Below, piece by piece: positions 42,764-51,862 of a DNA stretch of 64,000 nt; the first letter of the stretch is position 1; the number at the start of each line of letters is the position of its first letter. The stretch lies in the NCBI RefSeq assembly GCF_963678635.1, contig NC_087063.1, forward strand, positions 10,636,386-10,700,385, given 5' to 3'. The translations under genes were made by a program, and so were the position numbers. The DNA comes from Symsagittifera roscoffensis. Lineage: Eukaryota; Xenacoelomorpha; Acoela; Convolutidae. The notes beneath the pieces were generated by a model that worked only from the letters and a program-made list of their open reading frames with translations, had not been told where the DNA came from and did no database searches.

Positions 42764-42944
42764 TTTCTCATCAGCCATGAGATCAACCACTCCAGACTGG
42801 CATTCTTAGCTCAGGACTCACAGGACCTCTCTTCTATGTCAACCGAGGTCTTAGCCAACAGCAGGACGACACTGCAATTGTTTCGAAAGTCTGTCAATCT
42901 GCACTACAACTGGCTGCTGACTGACATCAGAGACCAAATTTTCC
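42764..42944 (+). CDS. triplicated exon, copy 3 (intact splice sites), product unknown
   Basis: The acceptor is CTCTACGAAACAG and the donor TTTTCC|GTAGAA. Sixty codons plus one base (FLISHEINHSRLAFLAQDSQ, then MSTEVLANSRTTLQLFRKS, then NWLLTDIRDQIF). The predicted peptide is amphipathic helix throughout. The MSTEVLANSRTTL part recalls, weakly, the MS-x3-L-x3-RTL pattern of KxDL-type BORC subunits, but this is a guess that needs a profile search. The end phase (1) is compatible with the candidate terminal exon at 56258. This is likely the ancestral, functional copy. Confidence 0.6.
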
Positions 42945-42960
42945 GTAGAAAAAAAAACAG

Positions 42961-44684
42961 TCGAAAAAGTTGTAAGAACGTTAATTTTTAGTCCCAATTT
43001 TTTGCTCTAAGCATTTGTGCAATAAAATTTGAGTACAAACCGAACAAAATCCGACCCGAATCAATAAATACTCGTTAAACTAACATGAACAAAAATTCCA
43101 TACATCTCAGAAAACTGCTGAAAAAAATTCTTAGCTAGATTTTACAGGAAGCTGAAAAGGGTCTGAATGCCCCAAAAAAAATTGACAGAGTGTTTCTTTT
43201 TATTTACCCTAGACGTAGTAAAACAACAAAATTGGATTTTTATGTTCCAAAAGTCAAAAATTGTTGCTTCTCCCTGCTTTAGTTTTGTTGAGTGAGTAGT
43301 TTGAGCCAACTTCTTACCTCAGTTTTTACTCCTAGACATTGTCAGAATCTAATAACAGTTCACTCAAATCGATTTTTTTTATTACCGGTGCAATAGCGAA
43401 ATTTGGAATTTTTGGAATCGGTGCAATAGCGAAACGCCGCATAAAGACCCCAAAAACGTTCTCTCAGCATCACTGCCCGGTCTCTACCCTAGTTTTGTGT
43501 GTTGGTTTGGATTGATTTTTTACCTCGAGTCTTGCTGAGGGGTTGTCTCATTTTAAGATCAATACACTCAACTCGTCAGCTTCCGTTCTCGGCCGTTCAC
43601 GTTTCAGTCCGCAAACGAACCACTTTGGCCTTTAATCTTTTAGTCTGCATTACCATGCACACATAGACGTAACTGTACAGTTCACCCGAAGACCTTGTCA
43701 TACATTATTTTTTAATCTGAGAGTCTAAATTTTACCTAAAAATAACTTAATGTGGCGTTCCTCACAACTATAACAGTTCTCATCATAGGAGCAAGCTCTG
43801 TTTTTTATGCAATAAAAGCTCAACCTTGAAGGCTGAGAGATAGGTTGCAAAGAAGCTGTTCAGCCATAAAAAGACTTTCTATAATTTTTTTTGCAAAGTT
43901 CAAAAGAAAATAGTGCAATATGTTTTTACACAATAACCCTCAGTTAGCTTCCCGGAATGATATTGTTTTGCGGCATGATTTATCCAACAATTCTATAAAT
44001 AAGTATGCAAGCAATCATTTTTAATGTTTGCTCGCTTTGAAATTAAATAGACTTTTAAACAATTATAGAAACCGGATAACTGCAACCGGATAACTGCAAT
44101 TTATTGTCACCGAGAAGGGACAGACAATATTCGCCCTGTTTTACTGGAATCTGCCCCCCATAATTATTTCAATTTTGAACCATAATGTTTCTCGAAAAAA
44201 AAATGAAAGAATTCAAAAGCAATATAAAGCTTTGCAACAAATTTCTGGCTTGAATTCAAAGTTTTAAACATTATATCAAGATACAGCCGAAATTTGAAAG
44301 TCATAGTTGAAAAAGTTAACAAGAAAAAAAATATTATAAAAAACAACGAAAACCATTCAAAAGGAAGCAAACTAAACTGTCCGCCCTGATTTTCCCCGTA
44401 AAACATATTTTCAGTTTTAATTCAAAGTCCTTCATAAATTTCAAACGAATTTCGTTTTTTGTTTACCTTGTCAATTAAAAGTACTTAAATTTATTTGAAA
44501 TTAGGTTTATTGAGTTGCTAGTTTTTTTTATCTGTTAACGTTAGGTTAAAAGACCAGATAAACTTGCTCATAGAATTTCATCCATTCAGCCGGATTTTTT
44601 TCGAGTTGATAACACTGTGCTAATTTATTGCCTCGAATTTTGCTCCCAGGGGTTGTCTGAGGCTCAGAGTGTTCACTCGATACA
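42961..44684. other. non-coding stretch, LTR-like fragments
   Basis: Two 16-bp copies of CGGTGCAATAGCGAAA are at 43386-43437. Segments at 43265-43375, 43490-43600 and 44620-44690 resemble each other (TTTTACCTCGAGTCTTGCTG, GGGGTTGTCTCA, CACTCAACTCG type) and could be R/U5 parts of the Bel/Pao LTR, the last lying directly before the gag ATG. A partial repeat copy is at 43855-44020. Confidence 0.4.
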
Positions 44685-45356
44685 TGATGGCTACCGAACC
44701 GTCTTCGCTTACAGCGAACAATACCTCGTCTTCTCCTGCAATGGCGTCTTCCGATCTTGCCGATAAGATCAATGGTCCCACGCTAGCTAGAATGAAGCTT
44801 GAAAAAGGGCTAGATATAAACCATGAGTGCATACTTGAGGCCATTGAAAGGAAATTAAAATTAAAAATGGCTTCAGAGTTGTAGAGAAACCTTGCAAAAA
44901 GCCGTTTCCAAAAAGGAATAAATCCTCTTTTTAAACCCCCGAGAATCCGACAAAGCAGCCTTGGAACATTGGTTGGAGCTTCTAACACACAAAAACGATG
45001 AAATTACCTCTGAAGCCCGACAATATCTTGACGCGAAATAGACCCTTAGCCAATTTGAAAACTGCAACCACATCACTCAAAAGTCACGTGGAATCTTCAA
45101 AGCATTTTTAAGTGTCAATAATTTTTAGCCAAAGAAGTCGAGAGCTGAAAATTGCAACCTTACGCCATAAAGAAATAGAGCGACCAAATGAAGCTAAACT
45201 TCGCTTGAAAAAAGAGAAAAAAAGTTAGAACTGGAAGAGTTGGCCAACGAAAGTTGGCCGAAGCCATCTTATCTGAAAATGCGATTCTTGAAGACGTTAA
45301 AGAGAACTCAAGTTCGCTAGACTTGCCCGAGGAGAAAATTTTGCCGGAAGTAAAAT
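44685..45356 (+). pseudogene. Bel/Pao gag N-terminal part
   Basis: The frame from ATG at 44685 or 44688 reads MMATEPSSLTANNTSSSPAM, then a helical charged segment (LDINHECILEAIERKLKLK), to TAG at 44884. Further decayed frames with Glu/Lys-rich sequence extend to about 45350. This fits the coiled-coil N-terminal part of Pao-type gag. It follows an LTR-like GGGGTTGTCTGAGG segment. Confidence 0.6.
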
Positions 45357-45639
45357 GACAGAAAACTGGGTGAAGAAAAAACAACCCAAGATGTTCAGTC
45401 TGCGCAAAAAACCATACCGTCACCAAGTGCTGCTGATTTCAAACCATTCCGTGTTAACCCAGTTAACCGATCTTTCTACTAGTCTCGACTATTCAATTGG
45501 ATAAAAATAACACCAATATTGGAATTTTTTTTTATTCTAGATCTGAAAAAGTCATAATCCAAAATAACACTCAATACATTCCGAATCTTCCGCAACCGTA
45601 TATTAAATCTACTCTGCTACCCGTTGATTTCATTCAAAC
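45357..45639 (+). repeat. Bel/Pao block A
   Basis: 283 bp from GACAGAAAACTGGGTGAAG to TGATTTCATTCAAAC, repeated at 46436-46718 with only scattered differences (for example CCATTCCGTG/CCATTTCGCG). Confidence 0.9.
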
Positions 45640-45644
45640 TGATC

Positions 45645-46435
45645 TTACTCAAAGACCAAAGTTTGCTGCCGAGTAGAAGCTGTGATTTTCTTGTCTGCAA
45701 TTGGACCATATTTTTCTAAAATTCCCAATTACTAGAAAAGGCAAGAAGCTTGATTGCAACAGCACTCACATGCCCTCTCTCACGAAGCCGAAAAATATAC
45801 CCCGCAAAAGACTCAACAAAGTCCCAATCGGGAGGAAAAACTTCTTTGCATTCCGCTAGTCTCCAACTGGAGACAGTAATGTTGAAGGTACTTGCGCTAC
45901 CTCCGTTCTCCGTGTTTACGGTCTGCTTCAAATAGTTGAATTGAGGTTGACCAGCAACTCAACCAGCTCTAATATTCTTGTTCTTTGTGATTCAGCTTGC
46001 AGTCGCTCATGGATTCCCGCTCAACTTGATGAAAAACTTAAATTGTTCGGCGAACAGTTGAACCTCACCGTCAATCGAATAAATTCACAAAAAACTTTAA
46101 ATGCCGGAACAAGTAGATCTAGTAATTTTACATATTAATGAATCAAACTCATAGAAATTCCACGCACAACTTTCTGTGAAGACAGGTTTAAAATTTAGGG
46201 TCTGATACCATCAATGTCACTGAACTTTAAAAAGTTTATCATCATTATGCTCCAGTGCCTTTCTTGACGTAGAAAGGATATTCTGATGTGGAAATAATTA
46301 AAGGCAAAATTTTTTCACGCCATCCAACCTTTACAATTTCACGGTGGTAAAACCAGAAATTCAACATTTGCGGTACCCCTACCTATCGGTTGATTTTTCA
46401 GTGGTCCTCTACCTTCATCTTTAGGTTTGCCATCT
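45645..46435 (+). repeat. Bel/Pao block B (zinc-knuckle/protease copy 1)
   Basis: About 791 bp, from TTACTCAAAGACCAAAGTTTG to CTTTAGGTTTGCCATCT, nearly identical to 47729-48518. It encodes the same protease-like stretch (NILVLCDSACSRSWIPAQLD) in the frame 45941-46138. In this copy it is separated from the gag domain it normally follows. Confidence 0.9.
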
Positions 46436-46718
46436 GACAGAAAACTGGGTGAAGAAAAAACAACCCAAGATGTTCAGTCTGCGCAAAAAACCGTACCGTC
46501 ACCAAGTGCTGCTGATTTCAAACCATTTCGCGTTAACCTAGTTAACCGATCTTTCTACTAGTCTCGACTATTCAATTGGATGAAAATAACACCAATATTG
46601 GAAGTTTTTTTTGTTCTAGATCTGAAAAAGTCATAATCCAAAATAACACTTAATACATTCCGAATCTTCCGCAACCGTCTATTAAATCTACTCTGCTACC
46701 CGTTGATTTCATTCAAAC
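46436..46718 (+). repeat. Bel/Pao block A'
   Basis: Second copy of block A. It is followed by block C, which probably shows the original order (A then C), whereas the first A is followed directly by B. Confidence 0.9.
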
Positions 46719-47728
46719 CGGGTAATCTAGCCAGAGTCAAAATGTAGCTTAATTGTCGTCTAAAGTCAAAAGTGGAAACGTGCCAAACACGATTTTCGAA
46801 TATACGAATTCGAATTTTACATTAACCAGTAGTGGAACCGTCTTCTACTAGCCGGAGTCTGAGTTTACTAAAACGCTGCTCAACATTTTCCTGACCATCG
46901 AGATGGAGTATTCAACTTTTATAAAATTGACGACATCAATCACGTTGATCGAAACAAACCGCGCTATCCGCCAAGTAACGATCGAAGACCTCGCTGAGAT
47001 TGTAACCATGAACCGTTAAGTTCCGCTACCTGAATGGAATTTGTCTTGATACAACGGTGATCTCTTACATTGGCATGAATAATTTGGCCAGTTGCTAGCG
47101 CTGTCGACTCCGCCCGTTTGACTTGTGACATCACATTGACGTTCTTGAAAACTCCTGTGACTGGGAAAGCCAAAAATGCAGATTTTGCGTATTCCGGTGT
47201 TATGTATAAAGATTCTTTGAAGTTTCTTATTAGTAATTTTAGCCTGCCACAAACGGTAGTTGATGCTCATCTTGCGAAACTAAATGTTTTCCCCTTATTG
47301 CAGATGCAAAATTCCGACAGCATCATAAGTTTCGCTTCTACCATCTCAAATCTTTTTGGTGTGTTTAAGTTACTCTCCTACACACAAGTTTTGGAACGTG
47401 TTGCTTTGCTGAATCAAGCATTAGGTAAACTGCCGCCCAACATCGAGGAATCAAGAGCTCTTTACTCAGTTTAAAGGAGTCTTTACCAACGACATTTGCT
47501 CTATTTCAAGGAATGGCTGGCATAAAAAGCAGACGCATGAGCGAATGCGCGCTAACACTCCCAGAAAAGGAAATCATTAAAATCAGGCCCTTCTAAAACA
47601 GTAACGAAGATTTTGTTTTCTATTTTCAAAAGTGTCTGACGGAAAACCCTCTCAACAGTATCCGCCATGTGTTGTTTGTAACGGCAATAATGCCATTTGA
47701 CCTTGTAGCTTCTACAAGGAGAAAAATG
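46719..47728 (+). pseudogene. Bel/Pao gag domain (block C)
   Basis: The frame 47118-47474 reads YKDSLKFLISNFSLPQTVVD, then AHLAKLNVFPLLQ, then SFASTISNLFGVFKLLSYTQ, then RVALLNQALGKLPPN, a clear match to the Pao-type gag domain that precedes the zinc knuckle. It is followed by YFKEWLA in another frame and then CCVCNGNNAI at 47663-47692, the first knuckle, reading towards block B'. Stops interrupt it. Confidence 0.8.
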
Positions 47729-48518
47729 TTACTCAAAGACCAAAGTTTGCTGCCGAGCAGATGCTGTGATTTTCTTGTCTGCAATTGGACCATATTTTTC
47801 TAAAATTCCCAATTACTAGAAAAAGCAAGAAGCTTGATTGCAACAGCACTCAAATGCCCTCTTTCACGAAGCCGAAAAATATACCCCGCAAAAGACTCAA
47901 CAAATTCCCAATCAGGAGGAAAAACTTCTTCGCATTCCGCTAGTCTCCAACTGGAGACAGTAATGTTGAAGGTACTTGCGCTACCTCCGTGCTCCGTGTT
48001 TACGGTCTGCTTCAAATATTTGAATTGAGGTTGACCAGCAACTCAACCAGCTCTAATATTCTTGTTCTTTGTGATTCAGCTTGCAGTCGCTCATGGATTT
48101 CCGCTCAACTTGATGAAAAATTTAAATTGTTCGGCGAACAGTTGAACCTCACCGTCAATCGAATAAATTCACAAAAAACTTTTAATGCCGGAACAAGTAG
48201 ATCCAGTAATTTTGCATATTAATGAATCCAACTCATATAAATTCCACGCACAACTTTATGTGAAGACAGGTTTAAAATTTAGGGTCTGATACCATCAATG
48301 GCACTGAACTTAAAAAAGTTTATCATCATTATGCTCCAGTGCCTTTCTTGACGAGAAAGGATATTATGATGTGGAAATAATTAAACGCAAAATTTTTTCA
48401 CGCCATCCGACCTTTACAATTTCACGGTGGTAAAACCGGAAATTCAACATTTGCGGTACCCCTACCTATCGGTTGGTTTTTCAGTGGTCCTCTACCTTCA
48501 TCTTTAGGTTTGCCATCT
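47729..48518 (+). pseudogene. Bel/Pao zinc-knuckle and protease (block B')
   Basis: It continues the knuckle from block C: KFAAEQML with a stop, FSCLQLDHIF, then, after a shift, a retropepsin-like segment NILVLCDSACSRSWISAQLD and LNLTVNRINSQKT (48050-48190). The family motif has Asp-Ser/Thr-Gly; here it is Cys-Asp-Ser-Ala. The order (gag domain, knuckle, protease, then RT at 48538) shows that this is the original B position. Confidence 0.75.
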
Positions 48519-48537
48519 CACTGTTTCAAATGTAGCG

Positions 48538-49546
48538 TTGAAGACAATTCTCTTGTATAGCAATTCAAAAATTGAAATGAACTTGAGTCCTACGTTACTT
48601 ATAAATCAGCCGATCCGCGTTCAGCATCAGACAAGGAAGCTCAAAAACTCCAAAGATCCTGAACTGAAAAAATTTTACGGTAAAACTATTCAGGACGATT
48701 TGGAAATGGGGTATATCGTTCCTATTAAATCCAGTTATTTGAACACGCTCACTGACCACGCGTGGCATTTACCTAATCATCCAGTGTTTAACCCGAAAAA
48801 ACAATGAAAGGTGAGGCGTGTTTTAAACGGTGCTTCGAAGTTTAAGGGTGCATCCTTGAACCAGTCACTTTTGGCAGGGCCTGATCTGTTGCAGAACTTG
48901 TTGAGAGTGCTACCCCGGTTAAAAGAACATTAGTTTGCAGTCTCGGTAAACATTGAAGGAATGTTACTTCAGGTTGGGTTCATTCCAGCTGACCAGCCGT
49001 GGTTGCGTTTTTTGTGGCGTAAGGACTCCTCAAGTGAGGCAAACGTTTTTAAATACACTCGTCACATCTTCGGCGCTTGTGACTCCCCACTTGTGCAAAA
49101 TCTGCGCTCAAACAAACCGCGAGAGATAATTACGCCGAGTTCCGGCTGCTTCAACTGTTGCGATAGATAACTTTTATATCGATGACTTCTTAGGTTTTAT
49201 TGTCGACCCGAATGAAGCGCTAAATCTGAGCAAAAAACTTGTTAGTTTATTGAGTCTAGGAGGTTTTAGGTTAACCAAGTTTGTCAGTAATGTCGCAGAT
49301 TTAGCAGAAAAGTTAAATATAGAGAACAACAAGACAGACACTGTACACGAATTCAACCTGAACGACACCGCAACGCACGTATTAGGTCTAAGGTGGGATA
49401 ATAAAAATGATTCCTTAAACGTTAGTCGTGGCGTGATCAAAGATATAACAAAACCGATTACGCATCGCACCGTTTTAAGTTACGTCTCGTCGGTTTTCGA
49501 CCCAATCGGTTTAGTTGCACCGTGCCCGGCTTTTACTGAAGTATAA
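48538..49546 (+). pseudogene. Bel/Pao reverse transcriptase
   Basis: The frame 48538-48807 reads LEMGYIVPIKSSYLN and HAWHLPNHPVFNPKK, the start of Pao RT. After a TGA it continues with VRRVLNGASKFKGASLNQSL. The first catalytic box reads SVNIEGMLLQV, so the Asp of ADIEG is Asn. A frameshift near 49130 leads to NFYIDDFLGF (about 49170-49200), an intact Tyr-x-Asp-Asp box, then SLGGFRLTKFVSN and YVSSVFDPIGL. Stops and the Asn change indicate an inactive enzyme. Confidence 0.85.
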
Positions 49547-50240
49547 ATAGCGTGGTTCGGGTCAGCAGTGGGATGAGCCATTGTCAGGTGAACTTCAAGA
49601 AAAGCTCAAAAAGTGGTACCAACACTAAGCCGACTAACAATTTCTCGCTGGTTCTTCGACACCCCGGTTGACCAAATAGATCTGATACGTTTGATGACAA
49701 CTCCCAGGACGTCTTTTGCTCGATTGCTTTCCTGCGCGCTCGCTCCGTCGTCACAAATGAAGCCAAGATTGCTTTTCTTTTCAGAAAATCTAGAGCAGCA
49801 CCGATGAGAACGCTTTCAATCCCTACGCTTGAATTGCAAGCAGTATTACTGACGAGCCGTCTGAGACTTGAAATGGAGAAACCTTTGACGATAAAAATCG
49901 AAAGCTAATGCATGTGGACAGATAGCACTACTGTTTCGCAGTGGTTGAACTCTACAAGCAAGTGGCCTGTCTTTGTGGCTTATCGGGTTTCCGAAATTCT
50001 CGAATCCACCATATTTGATGAGTGGTTCCATGTGTCAAGTGGCCAAAATCCAGCAGATACCGGCAATCGCGGAATAACTGCTGAGGCTTTGAAAGAAAGC
50101 GGTTGGGTGAAAGTTCCACGCTTTTTGAAAACTAATGATTGGCCTTTCAAACCTGACTCAGAACCTCTCACCAGCCTAAGAATGAAAGGATCTTCATATG
50201 ACTTGAATGAAGCTATTTAGCAGCTATAAATTCCACTTGC
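49547..50240 (+). pseudogene. Bel/Pao RNase H / A17-type region
   Basis: Several short frames. TPTLELQAVLL-type sequence precedes MWTDSTTVSQWLNS (49912 onward), where the RNase H Asp is kept, unlike element 1. VAYRVSEILESTIFDEW and QNPADTGNRG follow, ending with SSYDLNEAI and TAG at 50218. Confidence 0.8.
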
Positions 50241-51720
50241 ACATCTAAAATCACCGTTCCAGTATGGAAAGATTTTAATTCTTTTCTGAAACTCTAAAAA
50301 ATCGCTGCTTTTGTGCTGAGATTATCACCTCATCACCGTCAAAATTGCAACATTCGTTCGACAACCGATCCATCCAAAGTAGAATTAGCTAAGCAAAAGC
50401 GAATGGTTCTGGCTCAGTTAGAGTCATTCCCCGTCGAAGTCAACGCATTTCACAAAAAAACAGTCCCTTGAGAAGTCTAGCCGAGCAGCTTCTTTCGCTG
50501 TTTATCGGTCCCGCTAGTCTAGTCTGTTCCACTAGGCGTATTCGCCGTCTCGCCGCCATTGAATTTATCATTAGGCATCCCATCATTTTGGATAGCCGAC
50601 ATCTACTCGTGATAATGCCTTTAACATTTACTTACCAAAAGAATCATCAACGAAGTGTTGTTTATCTGCGCACTGTTATACAATTAGAGTACGTTGTATT
50701 GGGGCTCCTTACTGCCCTTCATTCAATGGAACACCATTGGTTGTTATGCCAAAAACAAAAGCCTAATAACTACGCCAATGATGGTTGACCTTCCGCTCGA
50801 TCGACTGGGTTACCGACAACCGCCGTTCGCGAACTGCGGAGTAGATTAGTTCGTACTGTTCCACGCAATGATTCGACGAAGCTCGGAGAAACGCTGGGGC
50901 TTCTTATTCACGTATATGACGACACGTGCTGTTTACCTATAACTTGCTCCGTCAATGGATACAAACGTCTGTGTAATGGGAATAGAATGATTCATTGCTC
51001 CGCGGGGAACGCCTCCCGTCTTCTGGTCGGACAATGGTACGAATTTCGTTAGCTTGGCCAAAAAGCTGATTTCGTTCATCGAGAACTGGAATCACCATGC
51101 ACCCGTTCTGCTCTTTTATAAATACCTAGCCTGGAAATTCAATCCACTCAGTGCTCCTCATCATGGAGATGTGTGGGAAAGGCTCGTCCGGAGCAACAAA
51201 AAAGCTTTTTTTAATGATATTCTGGCAACACGAAAAATCACTGAGGAAGTCCTCATAACCACGTTTTGTTTAGTTGAGCCGACTCTGAACAACCTTCCGC
51301 TCACACCTGCATCCTCCGATCCAAACAATTTCAAAGCGTGACGCCGAATCACTTCCTTTTTGGACACCGCGAAAGTAGCTCTCCGCCACTAGCTTTCGAG
51401 CAGAACTTCAATCATCGAAAGCGCTAGGTCCAAGCGCAATCCTATGCAAATTCCATCTAGACTCGTTGGCTCCGTGATTACGTACCAATGCTTAAGAAAC
51501 GTGCGAAATGGTTTTCTTCTCCAGAATCATAGTTGAAAACTGGAGATCTCGTTTGGATGATTGAGGAAACTAGTTCAAGAGGCCATAACCCGTTAGCCCG
51601 AGCCCAGTCATTGAACTATGGCAACTACGGCATAGCAAGGTCCGCTGTAATTAGACCGGCAACCGGCGAGAACACACGTCCGATCGTAAAAATCGCACTC
51701 GCTCTCGCTCCTTTGGGGGC
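50241..51720 (+). pseudogene. Bel/Pao integrase and C-terminal domain, many breaks
   Basis: Recognisable pieces: LLRQ-like zinc region at 50560-50780 with Cys positions lost; KRWGFLFTYMTTRAVYL and FWSDNGTNFVSL (second catalytic Asp) in the core, with stops between; NPLSAPHHGDVWERLVRS (Glu) and ILATRKITEEVL at 51140-51260; then TGDLVWMIEETSSRG and IARSAVIRPATGE at 51539-51680. The frame is broken at least four times. Confidence 0.85.
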
Positions 51721-51726
51721 GGAGGA

Positions 51727-51776
51727 TGTTAGCGCGTCTAATTATACGTCGGACGTGTTGTTTTTTTTTTTTTAGA
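51727..51776 (+). repeat. start of Bel/Pao 3' LTR, truncated
   Basis: TGTTAGCGCGTCTAATTATA follows a purine tract. The LTR is lost after about 50 bp, where a T run and then a C run adjoin the 1.36-kb tandem repeats. Confidence 0.65.
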
Positions 51777-51862
51777 AAAATTGTCCCCCCCCCAAAGTGG
51801 TTTCAAGTTGAGAATTTTCGACAAATCAAAATCGGGTGACTTCTCATGCAGCGCGTCCTAAT

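Larger units (their letters stand above)
40620..42960 (+). repeat. three tandem repeats of about 817 bp
   Basis: Units begin at about 40622, 41521 and 42341 with AAATTTATTTATTGGCCGTAG. Equivalent exon positions are 817 and 816 bp apart. Unit 1 carries an extra segment of about 80 bp near 40893-40960. A diverged partial copy of the unit's 3' part reappears at 43855-44020 (ATAGTGCAATATGTTTT, GGAATGATATTGTTTTGCGG). This suggests the third unit is interrupted by about 0.9 kb of unrelated sequence. Confidence 0.9.
44685..51726 (+). mobile_element. Bel/Pao LTR retrotransposon 2, rearranged and decayed
   Basis: The order is gag N-terminus, duplicated blocks, gag, zinc-knuckle, protease, RT, RNase H, integrase and C-terminal domain, ending at a purine tract (GGGGGCGGAGGA) before TGTTAGCGCG at 51727. 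Many stops and frameshifts are present. The gag/protease part has the block order A-B-A'-C-B', where A and A' (283 bp each) and B and B' (about 790 bp) are near-identical pairs. Confidence 0.9.

Noticed and set aside
45716-48015. Two near-identical minus-strand 71-codon ORFs
   Set aside because: Shadows of Bel/Pao blocks B and B'; the plus strand holds the protease-like motif.
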